13,266 nt of DNA from an uncultured Synechococcus sp. (GTDB lineage Bacteria > Cyanobacteriota > Cyanobacteriia > PCC-6307 > Cyanobiaceae): assembly GCA_913040905.1 (NCBI GenBank), contig CAJWIC010000020.1:1-13266 (forward strand). The letters are read 5' to 3'. Of the stretch, positions 1-8,716 are shown one piece after another. The translations under genes and the position numbers were made by a program. Each line of letters starts with the position of its first letter. Position 1 is the first letter of the stretch. The notes under the pieces are model-generated. The model ran no database searches. It saw only the letters and a program-made list of their open reading frames with translations, and was not told where the DNA came from.

Positions 1-1041
1 CGGCGCGAATGGTTTGATCTGGACCAGGAAGCGCTGCGCCCCTGGTTCCCACTGCCTCAGGTGCTCGATGGCCTGTTCGGCCTCTGCGCCCGCCTCTTTG
101 ATGTTGAGATCACGCCGGCCGATGGGGAGGCTCCGGTCTGGCACAGCGATGTGCGTTTCTTCCATGTCCGGCGCCGTGGTGGTGAAGCGATCGCCGCGTT
201 CTATCTGGATCCCTACAGCCGTCCCGCCAGCAAACGCGGTGGAGCCTGGATGGACGAATGCCTCGGACGTCACCGCAACAGCGACGGCAGCCTCGTGCTT
301 CCGGTGGCTTATCTGATCTGCAACCAGACCCCCCCCGTGGGAGAGGCCCCCAGCCTGATGAGCTTTGAGGAGGTCGAAACCCTCTTCCACGAATTCGGCC
401 ATGGTCTGCAGCACATGCTCACCACCGTTGAGGAGCCGGAAGCCGCTGGGATCAGCAACGTGGAGTGGGATGCGGTGGAGCTGCCCAGCCAGTTCATGGA
501 GAACTGGTGCCTGGATCAGAACACCTTGATGGGCATGGCCCGCCACTGGCAGACCGGTGAGCCTCTGCCTCAGGCGGAGGTGGAGAAACTTCGCAGCAGC
601 CGCACCTTCAACGCTGGACTTGCCACGTTGCGACAGGTCCACTTCGCCCTCAGCGATCTGCGGCTGCACAGCCAGTGGACGCCGCAGCTGGGCCTGTCTC
701 CTGACCAGTTCAGACGTGACATCGCCAGAACCACCACCGTGATGGAGCCGATCCCCGAAGATCGCTTCCTCTGCGCCTTCGGGCATATCTTCGCGGGGGG
801 ATATTCCGCGGGCTACTACTCCTACAAGTGGGCCGAGGTGCTCAGTGCTGATGCCTATGCCGCCTTCGAGGAAGCGGGCCTCGATCAGGAGAATGAGGTC
901 CGTGCCACCGGTGCCCGCTTCCGGGACACGGTGCTGAGCCTCGGCGGCAGCCGCGCACCTGCTGAGGTGTTCAAGGCCTTCCGCGGTCGCGTCGCCAGCA
1001 GCGAAGCGCTGATCCGTCACTCAGGGCTGCAGGCAGCCTGA
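1..1041 (+). CDS. prlC: M3-family oligopeptidase (oligopeptidase A / PrlC type), C-terminal part
   Basis: Zinc metallopeptidase that degrades short peptides in the cytoplasm. The reading frame is open from base 1, so the gene starts upstream of the window; 346 codons are present. Numbered from the first codon here, the zinc motif HEFGH is at 130-134 (bases 388-402). The third zinc ligand is the Glu in VELPSQ at 160. The substrate-binding segment HIFAGGYSAGYYSYKW starts at 262 and carries the His and Tyr residues that M3 enzymes use for transition-state binding. This layout (HExxH, about 25 residues, then ExPSQ) is diagnostic of the thimet oligopeptidase/oligopeptidase A family. The start is missing; the stop TGA is at 1039-1041. 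The gene converges on the minus-strand hydrolase with one base between stops. It could be called Dcp, but the sequence around the zinc site fits oligopeptidase A better. The family is certain; the subfamily is likely. Confidence 0.95.
   Translation, partial: RREWFDLDQEALRPWFPLPQVLDGLFGLCARLFDVEITPADGEAPVWHSDVRFFHVRRRGGEAIAAFYLDPYSRPASKRGGAWMDECLGRHRNSDGSLVLPVAYLICNQTPPVGEAPSLMSFEEVETLFHEFGHGLQHMLTTVEEPEAAGISNVEWDAVELPSQFMENWCLDQNTLMGMARHWQTGEPLPQAEVEKLRSSRTFNAGLATLRQVHFALSDLRLHSQWTPQLGLSPDQFRRDIARTTTVMEPIPEDRFLCAFGHIFAGGYSAGYYSYKWAEVLSADAYAAFEEAGLDQENEVRATGARFRDTVLSLGGSRAPAEVFKAFRGRVASSEALIRHSGLQAA
1021..1041. terminator. Hairpin at the convergent prlC/hydrolase junction, possible bidirectional terminator
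   Basis: TCAGG (1021-1025) pairs with CCTGA (1037-1041). Inside it CTG (1027-1029) pairs with CAG (1034-1036), with one bulged G at 1026. The hairpin includes the prlC stop codon. There is no clear U-tract on either side (only TT follows on the plus strand), so it is not a classical intrinsic terminator. It is listed because two transcripts converge exactly here and no other room for a terminator exists. Confidence 0.3.
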
Positions 1042-1042
1042 T

Positions 1043-1630
1043 TCAAGGTCGCAGATCCTGGGCGAGCGTCTGCAGTGCCTGCGGATGTGCAATGAGCTGC
1101 TGGTGGGTCCACACCGGCAGCTCCGTGCGGGTCCCCACGGGAAGCACCGCCAGCCAACCGGGAGACACCATCAGATCCCAGCGGCAGAAATAACTCCGAC
1201 ACGCCACGGGTGCCAATGTGCCGGCCTGTCGGTTCAATTGCTGCAACAGGTCGCTGGCGGGCTTCATGTCCGCAATACCCGCGAACAGCAGACGGGGCAC
1301 CGCCAGGGCTGCCAGGGTTCCGTTCTGCGGGCTGCCGACACTGAAAAATCGATCCGTGCGTTCAGCGCCCCCCAGCTCCTGCAGCCAGATCCGCCCGATC
1401 ACACCGCCCATGGAGAACCCGAGCAGATCGATCGGTGTCTCCCGACCGAACTGCTGCTGAATGGATTGATCCAGGCGGCGGGCCAGCTCCCGCAGCGGAA
1501 CGACCCCCAGGCCATGGGGTAGATGCGGCGCCAGCAAAGGACGATCCGGCTGATCGAGCCGCTGAATCAGACGATGGAACACCCGCGGGGTGTCCCACAG
1601 GCCATGGACGAGGACAAGAGGTCGCGTCAT
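1043..1630 (-). CDS. Small alpha/beta-hydrolase (esterase/lipase-like)
   Basis: A 195-residue single-domain alpha/beta-hydrolase, probably cytoplasmic because no signal peptide or membrane segment is visible. LVLVHGLWDTP at 5-15 is the strand plus oxyanion-hole loop (HG motif). GFSMGG at 71-76 is the nucleophile elbow with Ser73. Asp152 in CRWDLMVSPG and His176 in VWTHQQLI are the likely remaining triad members. The overall pattern resembles triacylglycerol lipase/PGAP1-like hydrolases annotated in cyanobacteria; the substrate cannot be told from sequence. The ATG at 1630-1628 overlaps the folB stop (ATGA), so translation is probably coupled to folB. It is the last gene of the minus-strand operon, and its TGA at 1045-1043 is one base from the prlC stop. 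Role relative to folate or proline synthesis is unknown. Confidence 0.88.
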   Translation of the reverse strand: MTRPLVLVHGLWDTPRVFHRLIQRLDQPDRPLLAPHLPHGLGVVPLRELARRLDQSIQQQFGRETPIDLLGFSMGGVIGRIWLQELGGAERTDRFFSVGSPQNGTLAALAVPRLLFAGIADMKPASDLLQQLNRQAGTLAPVACRSYFCRWDLMVSPGWLAVLPVGTRTELPVWTHQQLIAHPQALQTLAQDLRP

Positions 1631-1998
1631 CGAGCCCCATGACGAATCCGCTCAACCGCCACGACACCATCAAACCCAGGCACCGGGGCCGCACACTTGC
1701 TCAGGGTCAATCGCACCGGCACCGGTCCATAGAGCTGCTCCAGACAATCGAGCACGCGATCACTGAAGTGCTCGATCGTGAGGCAGCGGATCTCCCGTGC
1801 CAGAGCCTGGAGAGAACGGATCGCCAGGCTGTAGTCGAGGCTGCTAGCCAGGTCATCATCAGCGGCGGCGGCTGACAGGTCGGTCCAGAGGCTGATGTCG
1901 AGACTGAACCACTGACCGTCCCGTCGCTCCTGCTCAAGAACTCCCACATGGGCCCAGAGGCGCAAGCCCTTCACGTGGATCGCATCGTTGGCGTTCAC
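1627..1998 (-). CDS. folB: Dihydroneopterin aldolase
   Basis: Cleaves 7,8-dihydroneopterin to 6-hydroxymethyl-7,8-dihydropterin and glycolaldehyde in tetrahydrofolate synthesis. The 123 residues match the usual family length (about 120). Visible family features are [19 protein letters not shown] at 7-25 with the conserved Glu22, the SLDYS segment with Tyr56, TIEHFSD with Glu76 (pterin-anchoring position), and [10 protein letters not shown] with catalytic Lys101. The start codon is GTG at 1998-1996, overlapping the proA stop as GTGA; the hydrolase start overlaps its own stop as ATGA. Both overlaps suggest translational coupling rather than independent initiation. No other in-frame start would leave the N-terminal strand complete. 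The protein normally forms an octamer; nothing here suggests otherwise. Confidence 0.95.
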   Translation of the reverse strand: MNANDAIHVKGLRLWAHVGVLEQERRDGQWFSLDISLWTDLSAAAADDDLASSLDYSLAIRSLQALAREIRCLTIEHFSDRVLDCLEQLYGPVPVRLTLSKCAAPVPGFDGVVAVERIRHGAR

Positions 1999-3302
1999 AG
2001 GGGTAGATCGGTGTGGGTGAAGCGGCGGGTGCCGTCCGCGAAGTCGGCAGCGATGTGCCCGTCACCACGCAGCCGGTAGCGATAGGTCACCAGACCATCG
2101 AGTCCGACGGGCCCCCGCGGAGGCAGGGTCTGGGTGCTGATGCCCACCTCTGCACCGAAGCCGTAACGGAAGCCATCGGCAAAGCGCGTGGAGCAGTTGT
2201 GGTACACACCGGCACTGTCAACGGCCGCCAGGAAGCGCTCCGCCGCCTGCGCATCGCTGGTGGCGATGGCTTCGGTATGGCGGGAACCATGGCAGCGGAT
2301 GTGCTCGAGCGCGGCATCCATGGAGGGCACCACCCGCACCGCAAGGATCATGTCGAGGTATTCGGTTCTCCAGTCCGCGTCGCTGGCAGCTTCGCTGATG
2401 CCAAGCTCGCGGCTTCGCTCATCCCCCCGCAATCTCACACCAGCGGCCTGAAAGGCCGGCACAGCGGACGCCAGGAAAGTCGGTGCAATCGATTCATGCA
2501 CCAGCAGGGTCTCAATGGCATTGCAGGCGGCCGGGTACTGGGTCTTGCTGTCGATGGCGATGCGAACCGCCTGGTCCACATCAGCTGCGGCATCCACATA
2601 AAGGTGACAGATGCCGTCGGCATGGCCCAGCACGGGAATGCGGGTGTTGTCCTGGATGAATCGCACGAGCTCGTTACTGCCTCTGGGGATGATCAGATCC
2701 ACCAGGCCATCCAGCCGCAACAACGCCAGGCTTTCCTGGCGCGTGGTCAACAAGGTCAGCGCATCCGGGGCCACAGCACTGCGACCAAGCCCCTGCTTGA
2801 GGGCCTCCATCACCGCTTCGTTGGTACAGCGCGCTTCGCTGCCCCCCTTGAGCATGGCGCCGTTGCCGGAGCGGATGGCCAGCGAAGCAATCTGAACCAC
2901 CGCATCAGGGCGGGCCTCGAAAATCACGCCCACCACCCCCAGGGGGACGGTGATGCGTTCCAGCACCAGGCCCTGATCCAATTCCCGGTGCAGCTGCCGT
3001 CTGCCCAGGGGATCAGGAAGGGTGGCCAGTTTGCGCACCCCATCGATCGCACCGGCCAGCTTGGCGGCATCAAGCTTCAACCGGGCCATCAACGCCGGGG
3101 CAAGTCCCTCAGCCGCGGAACGCTCCAGGTCTTCACGGTTGGCCGCAACGATCGCGTCTGCCCGTTCGGCCAGAGCATCGGCCATCGCCTGGAGAGCGCC
3201 GGCCCGCTGTTGGTTGTCCGTCTGCCCCAACTCCACCGCCGCCAGACGGACGGCACCGGCCCTTTGCAGCAGCTCTGCCGAAGGCTCCGGAACAGTGGTC
3301 AT
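1995..3302 (-). CDS. proA: Gamma-glutamyl phosphate reductase
   Basis: Second step of proline synthesis: NADPH-dependent reduction of gamma-glutamyl phosphate to glutamate semialdehyde. The 435 residues fit the family (about 415-435). Diagnostic stretches are [20 protein letters not shown] at 122-141, the nucleotide-binding [13 protein letters not shown] that follows, [14 protein letters not shown] near 204-217, and [14 protein letters not shown] with catalytic Cys260. The C-terminal [22 protein letters not shown] is also typical. ATG at 3302-3300 is 13 bases after the glucokinase stop; that gap has no purine-rich ribosome binding site, so re-initiation from the upstream gene is plausible. 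The stop overlaps the folB GTG. The partner kinase gene proB is not in the window. Confidence 0.97.
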   Translation of the reverse strand: MTTVPEPSAELLQRAGAVRLAAVELGQTDNQQRAGALQAMADALAERADAIVAANREDLERSAAEGLAPALMARLKLDAAKLAGAIDGVRKLATLPDPLGRRQLHRELDQGLVLERITVPLGVVGVIFEARPDAVVQIASLAIRSGNGAMLKGGSEARCTNEAVMEALKQGLGRSAVAPDALTLLTTRQESLALLRLDGLVDLIIPRGSNELVRFIQDNTRIPVLGHADGICHLYVDAAADVDQAVRIAIDSKTQYPAACNAIETLLVHESIAPTFLASAVPAFQAAGVRLRGDERSRELGISEAASDADWRTEYLDMILAVRVVPSMDAALEHIRCHGSRHTEAIATSDAQAAERFLAAVDSAGVYHNCSTRFADGFRYGFGAEVGISTQTLPPRGPVGLDGLVTYRYRLRGDGHIAADFADGTRRFTHTDLPL

Positions 3303-3315
3303 GGCAGGAAACGAC

Positions 3316-4224
3316 TCAGTCGTCGGCCATCATCCCGCCCAGGCGAAGCTGCGCCAGCCGCGCCGCCCCCAGGCGACCGGCGCCATTGCCAAGGGCACAG
3401 GCGTCAATCCGCAGTCCCTCCCGGGACACCGCCTGCACCCGCAACTCCACCTCCCGTCGAACTGCGGGCAGGAAATGGCGAGCAGCACCGGCCAGGCCAC
3501 CACCCAGCAGCACCAGCTGTGGCGTGAACACGTACACCAGGGATGCCAGCCCCACCCCGAGGCGTGTGCCGTAGCGCTCCCACACCGCAAGGGCTGCTGG
3601 ATCACCGTCCGCGGCCGCCTGGCTCAGGTCACGCGGGTCGCGATCACTCAGGCGACGCAACGCCGCAATGCTCGCGAACTGTTCCAGGGAGCCACGGTTT
3701 CCGCTGTTGCAGGCGGGACCATCGGGATCAACACCGATCAACCCCGGCTCCGCCGCCGCACCGTTGTGGCCGGTGAACAGCTGCCCGCCGAGCAGAACGC
3801 CACCACCGACACCGGTGCCGAGGGTCAACAGCACGACATCACTGAACCCCCTGGCCGCGCCGCACCAGGCCTCTCCCACCACAGCACAGTTGCCGTCGTT
3901 GGCGAGGGTGACCCGTCGCTGCAACCGCACCTCCAACCAGTCCGCCAGCGGCACGTCCTCCCAGCCCGGCAGGTTGATGCACACCCGCGCCACCCGGGCC
4001 GCGGCATCCATCGGCCCGGGCAGGCCCACCCCCACATATGCCGCGGCAGCGTCGGGGTCCAGGCGCTCCACCGCATCACAGAGGGCCATCGTCACGGCCC
4101 CCGGCACCGCAGGCTGGGGCGTGGCCACCTCGAGCTCAGCCAACAGCGTCCCGCTGGGATCGAACCGGGCCAGCTTGATGGCCGTTCCGCCGAGATCGAT
4201 GCCGATCACCTGCCCATCGTTCAT
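3316..4224 (-). CDS. ROK-family sugar kinase, probable glucokinase
   Basis: ATP-dependent phosphorylation of glucose (or a related hexose) in the cytoplasm; 302 residues, normal for ROK kinases. [11 protein letters not shown] at 7-17 is the phosphate-binding loop. LANDGNCA carries the catalytic base Asp110. [15 protein letters not shown] at 133-147 is the second phosphate motif, and LVLLGGGLA is the adenosine motif. The sugar/zinc region is unusual: ExGH is EPGL (159-162), and CxCGxxGCxE is [10 protein letters not shown] (172-181), so the zinc His and two of three Cys are absent while both Glu residues remain. Start chosen at ATG 4224-4222, four bases after the tamB stop; a start at 4281 would add 19 residues overlapping tamB and lies outside the conserved domain. 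Glucokinase is the most likely activity, but another hexose is possible. Confidence 0.9.
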   Translation of the reverse strand: MNDGQVIGIDLGGTAIKLARFDPSGTLLAELEVATPQPAVPGAVTMALCDAVERLDPDAAAAYVGVGLPGPMDAAARVARVCINLPGWEDVPLADWLEVRLQRRVTLANDGNCAVVGEAWCGAARGFSDVVLLTLGTGVGGGVLLGGQLFTGHNGAAAEPGLIGVDPDGPACNSGNRGSLEQFASIAALRRLSDRDPRDLSQAAADGDPAALAVWERYGTRLGVGLASLVYVFTPQLVLLGGGLAGAARHFLPAVRREVELRVQAVSREGLRIDACALGNGAGRLGAARLAQLRLGGMMADD

Positions 4225-4228
4225 GGCT

Positions 4229-7200
4229 TCAGAAACGGAAGAACAGCTGCAGCTGGCTCTGCCAGGTGCCATTGGAATCAACGGATCCTGACAAGGCAGT
4301 GTTGGGGGTCACCTGATAAGTGACCGTCGCCTGAGGGGGAACATCCGACGTGTTCGGAGCCGCCAGCACGGAAAAATCAAAGCGATCGGTCACATCAACC
4401 CCGATTTCGGTCACCAGGGTGAAGGTGGGAGCCACCCGACCGGACCTGCGCTCGTCGTCATCCTTGACATCCGGTGTGACGTACGTGGGGAACAAGGCGA
4501 TCTGAAGCCGCTGCCCCAGTGCATCGGTGAGCGTTCCGAGCACAGGCGAGAGCAGAGACTGCCCCAGCACCGTCGCCAGAGCGGCTCCACCGGCCCCGGC
4601 CAAACCGGAAAGGGAGTTGCCACCGATCAGCGCCAGCAGCTGCGGCTCCGACATCGGCGGAACACTGCGCAGATCAAGGTTGCCGATCAAGCGGTCCGCC
4701 GGTCCGGCAGCGTCAACCGTGACCTTCACCAACCGCAACTGGCCGCCACCATCACCGATGTTGCCGAGCCCGTTGGTGTCGAACACATTGGCGGTGCCGG
4801 CATTGCCTGCCGTGCCGGGTTGCACCGAATCGGAGACCCGGGTCTTCATCGCGATATCGACGAAAGGCACCAACCCCAGCGACGGGGTGAACACCGCCAC
4901 ATTGGGAGCACGCGAATCAAGGCGGAACGTGCTGGAGAACAAATTGATGCGTCCGCGATTGAGACGAATCAGCCCCCGCAGCTGCAGCGATGGATCCAAT
5001 GGGCCATTGACCAGCAGCTGACCGCCGCCACGGAAACTGATCAAGGGCGGCATTCGAACCTGCAGATCAGGCCCCAGTCCGAGGCGGAAGTTGCGGAAAC
5101 GAACCGCGGAAAGATCCGGCATCAGAGCCTGAAAAGCTGCCGGCAACTGGGCGGGAGCACCGGGACCGAACAGCACCAGGGGGTCCTGGAAGTCCCAACT
5201 GTCCTCGAGCAATGCAGCGGTGGAGAGCGGCGTGGACCCATTCCCCTGCGACGGTTGAACCCCCTGCTGCAGGGAGGAACCGCCACCTTTGCGCAGCCGC
5301 GAGAGCAGGCCACTGCGGGGCTGAATCACCCCGTTGCGGAGGTTCAACTGGCCGCTGATCAGCGGTTGGTTCAGAGAACCACGCAGTGTGATCTCGGCAT
5401 CGGCCGCCAGATCAACCATGTCCTGCCGGATCGTCGCCTTGGTCAGGCGAATGCTGAGGGGCGTCTCCTCATCACGGGGGATGAACAAGCCGATCGCACC
5501 GGCTGCGGAGAGGCTGCCGCCAGAGCCCAGGGTCGCCTCGAGCTGTCTGACCTCAACACGGTTGAAATCGAACAACAACGAGGCATTGACGTTGTTGAAC
5601 GCCTGCTCGGCAGCGGTGAAGGCACCGTCACGAACCACCAGAAAGCCATTGGCCTGAGGCTGATCCAGGTAACCGCTGAGCATCAGGCGCAGATCACTGC
5701 TGCCGCGGGTCAACGTCAGGGCATCACCGGCGGAGGCCGCCAGGAAACTGAGGGCATCCCCATGGCCTTCGAGCTCAAGGTCCAACGCATCACGCAAGGT
5801 CAGGGGGATGCGGCCGCGCACCTTCAGGGCCTCGGCGGCACCGTCACTGCGGAGTGCGAGGTCAAGCTCAAGCCCATCGGAGGACAGCACAGCGGCGCGG
5901 CGTTCAAGGCGCAGGGCCTGCGCACCGAAACGCGCCTGTTCCAGGGCCAACTCAGTGGTCAGCAACGGACCGCGGCCCGTCAGGTCGTAGGAGCCCGTGG
6001 CACCGATAGCTCCCCGCAGGACGGAGGGAACGGGGACGACCAGAGCCAGCAGTGAAAACGGCAGATGCAGAAGGCTGAAACGCCCCTGACCGCCCTGCAG
6101 GGGGCCGCTCAGCTGAGCCACAACGGGTTCAAGCTGAAGCACCCGATCCTGATCGTCGCCATCCAGCCACAAATGCGCCCGGGCCTCCGCCTCCAGCGAA
6201 AGCGATGCCAGATCAGGACCGGCAAGGTTGAGAACAGCATCGAGCCGACCGCGCAGATCGCCTGGATCAACCCGCGCTTGAGGATGATCCCGGTCGTAGG
6301 CCTCCAGCCACAGACGCGACTGCCGAAGGGCGCGGAGATGGCCGTCGAGGCTGCCACCGAACGTCTCGATCATCAACGTGCCGAGATCCTCAGCGCGACC
6401 AGTGATCCCAGCGACGGCGGGCTGGCCGTCACGCAGCTGCCGGGTCATCTGCACCAACCAGGGCACATCCAGACCGGAAGCCACAATCCGGCTGCGCAGA
6501 TCGGCGCCGACCCGCCCCTGGGCCGTGAGCTGAATCTCACCCTGCTGGGGCTGCAGCCGACCGCGGGCCTGGAAACGCCCCGCCGAGACACGTCCCTCCA
6601 GCTCGATCCGGTTCAGACCAATCCCGCGGAGTTGCGGGTCATCCAGATCCAGGGAACCGACCAGCTCCAGCGGGGTCAGGGCCAGGGCGCCATCGCCGCT
6701 GAGACGTCCCTGCAAGGAACCTGAGGAGGATGTCGTGGGCAGCGTCAGCTGAAGTCCGTCGATCGACAGCTGATCCGCTTTCCAGCGCAACTGACGCCTG
6801 GCGTCGGAGCGGACGGTCAAGCGGCCGCCGCCGCGACGGAGATCAGCCTGCAAGGGCCAGCCGGAGGCCCCCAGTCGAGCCGTCAGTGATCCATCGCTGC
6901 CAGCAGCCTGTGATGCCAAACGCAGATCGAACGCCGATCCGGACGTCCCAGTCAGTTGCCCCTGCCAGCGCTCCGGCAACTGCAACGGTCCGGCGCCAGG
7001 CCGGAGCAGATCCAACGCCACAGTGCTGTTCAAATCTTTGAGAGGGCCCTGCAGCCGACCGCGAGCGGAGAGCTGGCCGTTCAGGGGAAGTGCTGCCAAG
7101 GCCGACAGACGGGCCAGGGGCAGAGACGTCAGAGCGAAGCCGGCCTTCAGTTCCCCAGGCTGCGCTGCGCCGTCCTGCCAGCGGACGGGGAGCTGGGCCG

Positions 7201-8650
7201 CTGCACGCAGAACCGGACTGTTGAAACGATCAAGGGCCACGACCCCGGTGGCCTTCGACCAGGACGCCCGAAGATCCCATTGCTGCAGGAGCAGATTGCG
7301 CTCCTGGGCCAGATCCAGTGCCAGCTCAGGCGATGCCAGGGGGCCGCTCGCCCGCAGCATTCCGGAGATGGCAGACGTCTCACCAAGGGTCTGCTTGAGA
7401 GCGGGCCATCGTTGCCAGAGCGACGGAGCCAGGCTGAGTTCCCGACTGCGGAGGTCGATCTGCTCGCCGATGGTGCCATCCAGACGCAGGCGCAGGCCGG
7501 GCGCCGTGAGCTGCGCTGTCTGAACCTGGATCTGGCGGGTCCCGGGATCGATCCACGGAGTGCGCAGCTGCCCTTGCAGCCGCAGAGGCCCGTCGAGTTC
7601 CGGCAGGGACAGAACCCCCGCCAGGTTCCAACGGGGGTTGGACCAGGGTCCATCCAGTTGGAGTTGAACGCGATCCTTGCCCTGCGAAGACACAACGTTG
7701 ATCCGCAGATCAACAGGCCCATGGCGCTGAACCGAACCCCTGGCGTCAGCCCGCCATTCACCCAGGCGGAACCGACTGCGATCCAGGCTCAGTCGGTCGT
7801 CGCGACAGCGCAATCCAACGGCGGATGAACGCAGGGGTTCCGGCAGGGTTGTGTTGCGCAGCTCGAGATCCTTGATCTGCAGCTGTCCCTGGCAGCGGAA
7901 GCGACCGGGTGTCCATTGAATCGCCAGCTCACCACCCGCCTGGCCAGACAGGTCCGTGGCGTCCGGTGCGGGAAGCAGTGGCTCCAGCCGCGCGAGATCC
8001 AGGGAGCGCAGTCGACTGGTCAGCACCAGTTCAGGACGACCCCAGCCCCCCTTGGCCTCCAGATCCAGGCTGCCGGCCCGCCCTGGCCAATGCAGCTTCG
8101 AGAACGCGGTGAAGCGCTTGCGAGCGATCTGCACCGACCCACGACTGGTCAGCTGGAGCTGCTCGCCCGACGGCGTCAGACGGATCCTGGCCGGTTGATC
8201 CAATTCAAAGCGCAGGTCCAGATCCGGAGGGGCATCACCGCCCTGGGGAACTTCACCGAACTGCCAGTAACGACCATCCGGTTGGCGATCCAGGGCTCCA
8301 GTGAGGCCCTGCAGCTTCAGCCGCAACACCGGCTGCCATTGCCGCAGGCTGGCCAGGGGGGCGAGATGAACGCTCAGGCCTTGAACCTTGATCGTGGAGC
8401 GATCGCTGCTGATCGGCGCGATGGTGGTCTCGCCCAGCGCCACACCCCACGGCCTCAATCCCTGGTAAGACCCGAGCGTGAAAGGGTGACCGAGGGCGGT
8501 GCTGAGACTGCGTTCCAGCGGCCCACGCAGCGAGCCAAGCACCTGCTCAGCGGTGCGGTCCAGGCTCTGCACGGCCACAACGGATCCAACACCGACAGCG
8601 GCACTGGAGATGAGGACCAGAGAACTGGACAACCGCCGCGCTTTTCGCAT
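4229..8650 (-). CDS. tamB: TamB/DUF490-family envelope protein (TIC236-like)
   Basis: A 1473-residue protein of the translocation and assembly module / bridge-like lipid transfer superfamily, spanning the periplasm from an inner-membrane anchor to the outer membrane. It begins with basic residues and a hydrophobic anchor at about 8-29. A long run of repeated amphipathic beta strands (many GxLxLxG and LRLQG patterns) follows, as expected for a beta-taco groove. From about residue 1000 the DUF490-type C-terminus is recognisable: GFLVVRDGAFTAAEQAFNNV, PLISGQLNLRNG, and SEPQLLALIGGNSLSG. It ends in QLQLFFRF, with the terminal Phe common in outer-membrane barrel partners. Start chosen at ATG 8650-8648; the frame stays open to 9250 but that part is antisense to ycf51 and lacks conserved features. 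In plants the homologue TIC236 links to the Omp85 protein Toc75; the partner here would be an Omp85 protein outside the window. First gene of the operon. Confidence 0.93.
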   Translation of the reverse strand: MRKARRLSSSLVLISSAAVGVGSVVAVQSLDRTAEQVLGSLRGPLERSLSTALGHPFTLGSYQGLRPWGVALGETTIAPISSDRSTIKVQGLSVHLAPLASLRQWQPVLRLKLQGLTGALDRQPDGRYWQFGEVPQGGDAPPDLDLRFELDQPARIRLTPSGEQLQLTSRGSVQIARKRFTAFSKLHWPGRAGSLDLEAKGGWGRPELVLTSRLRSLDLARLEPLLPAPDATDLSGQAGGELAIQWTPGRFRCQGQLQIKDLELRNTTLPEPLRSSAVGLRCRDDRLSLDRSRFRLGEWRADARGSVQRHGPVDLRINVVSSQGKDRVQLQLDGPWSNPRWNLAGVLSLPELDGPLRLQGQLRTPWIDPGTRQIQVQTAQLTAPGLRLRLDGTIGEQIDLRSRELSLAPSLWQRWPALKQTLGETSAISGMLRASGPLASPELALDLAQERNLLLQQWDLRASWSKATGVVALDRFNSPVLRAAAQLPVRWQDGAAQPGELKAGFALTSLPLARLSALAALPLNGQLSARGRLQGPLKDLNSTVALDLLRPGAGPLQLPERWQGQLTGTSGSAFDLRLASQAAGSDGSLTARLGASGWPLQADLRRGGGRLTVRSDARRQLRWKADQLSIDGLQLTLPTTSSSGSLQGRLSGDGALALTPLELVGSLDLDDPQLRGIGLNRIELEGRVSAGRFQARGRLQPQQGEIQLTAQGRVGADLRSRIVASGLDVPWLVQMTRQLRDGQPAVAGITGRAEDLGTLMIETFGGSLDGHLRALRQSRLWLEAYDRDHPQARVDPGDLRGRLDAVLNLAGPDLASLSLEAEARAHLWLDGDDQDRVLQLEPVVAQLSGPLQGGQGRFSLLHLPFSLLALVVPVPSVLRGAIGATGSYDLTGRGPLLTTELALEQARFGAQALRLERRAAVLSSDGLELDLALRSDGAAEALKVRGRIPLTLRDALDLELEGHGDALSFLAASAGDALTLTRGSSDLRLMLSGYLDQPQANGFLVVRDGAFTAAEQAFNNVNASLLFDFNRVEVRQLEATLGSGGSLSAAGAIGLFIPRDEETPLSIRLTKATIRQDMVDLAADAEITLRGSLNQPLISGQLNLRNGVIQPRSGLLSRLRKGGGSSLQQGVQPSQGNGSTPLSTAALLEDSWDFQDPLVLFGPGAPAQLPAAFQALMPDLSAVRFRNFRLGLGPDLQVRMPPLISFRGGGQLLVNGPLDPSLQLRGLIRLNRGRINLFSSTFRLDSRAPNVAVFTPSLGLVPFVDIAMKTRVSDSVQPGTAGNAGTANVFDTNGLGNIGDGGGQLRLVKVTVDAAGPADRLIGNLDLRSVPPMSEPQLLALIGGNSLSGLAGAGGAALATVLGQSLLSPVLGTLTDALGQRLQIALFPTYVTPDVKDDDERRSGRVAPTFTLVTEIGVDVTDRFDFSVLAAPNTSDVPPQATVTYQVTPNTALSGSVDSNGTWQSQLQLFFRF

Positions 8651-8716
8651 CAACCGCGACGATTGCCCCCGGAGCTCGCGCAATATAAGGAGACCTTTCC
8701 TGGGAGACCAGTCGCG
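8651..8716. promoter_or_regulatory. Divergent promoter region between tamB and ycf51
   Basis: These 66 bases separate two divergent start codons, so at least two promoters are expected here. The AT-rich core CAATATAAGG (8681-8690) is the only AT-rich stretch. It reads TATAAG on the plus strand (8684-8689) and TATATT on the minus strand (8687-8682), each a plausible -10 box. A TTGCCC at 8663-8668 could be a plus-strand -35, but spacing is 15 bases, shorter than ideal. The specific boxes are inference; the presence of promoters follows from the divergent layout. Confidence 0.5.
8702..8706 (+). promoter_or_regulatory. Ribosome binding site of ycf51
   Basis: GGGAG ends 10 bases before the ATG at 8717 and fixes that start. 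A second copy of the surrounding heptamer GGAGACC occurs 14 bases upstream (8689-8695 and 8703-8709). Confidence 0.6.

Noticed and set aside
4225..4281. 19-residue N-terminal extension of the glucokinase
   Set aside because: It is Ser/Cys-rich, overlaps the 3' end of tamB, and the ROK domain starts just after the ATG at 4224.
2013..4323. Long plus-strand open frames (504 and 433 codons) opposite proA and the glucokinase gene
   Set aside because: They lie antisense to two well-recognised enzymes, are rich in Arg/Gln/His/Pro, and show no domain. GC-rich codon bias commonly keeps antisense frames open.
4229..5640. Gly/Ser-rich stretches near the end of TamB as a possible low-complexity insertion or separate gene
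   Set aside because: They are linkers within one continuous frame, flanked by recognisable DUF490-type segments on both sides.
4820..7828. Plus-strand open frames of 411, 219 and 290 codons inside tamB
   Set aside because: Antisense shadows of the tamB frame; Gln/Arg/Pro-rich, no conserved motifs, no ribosome sites.
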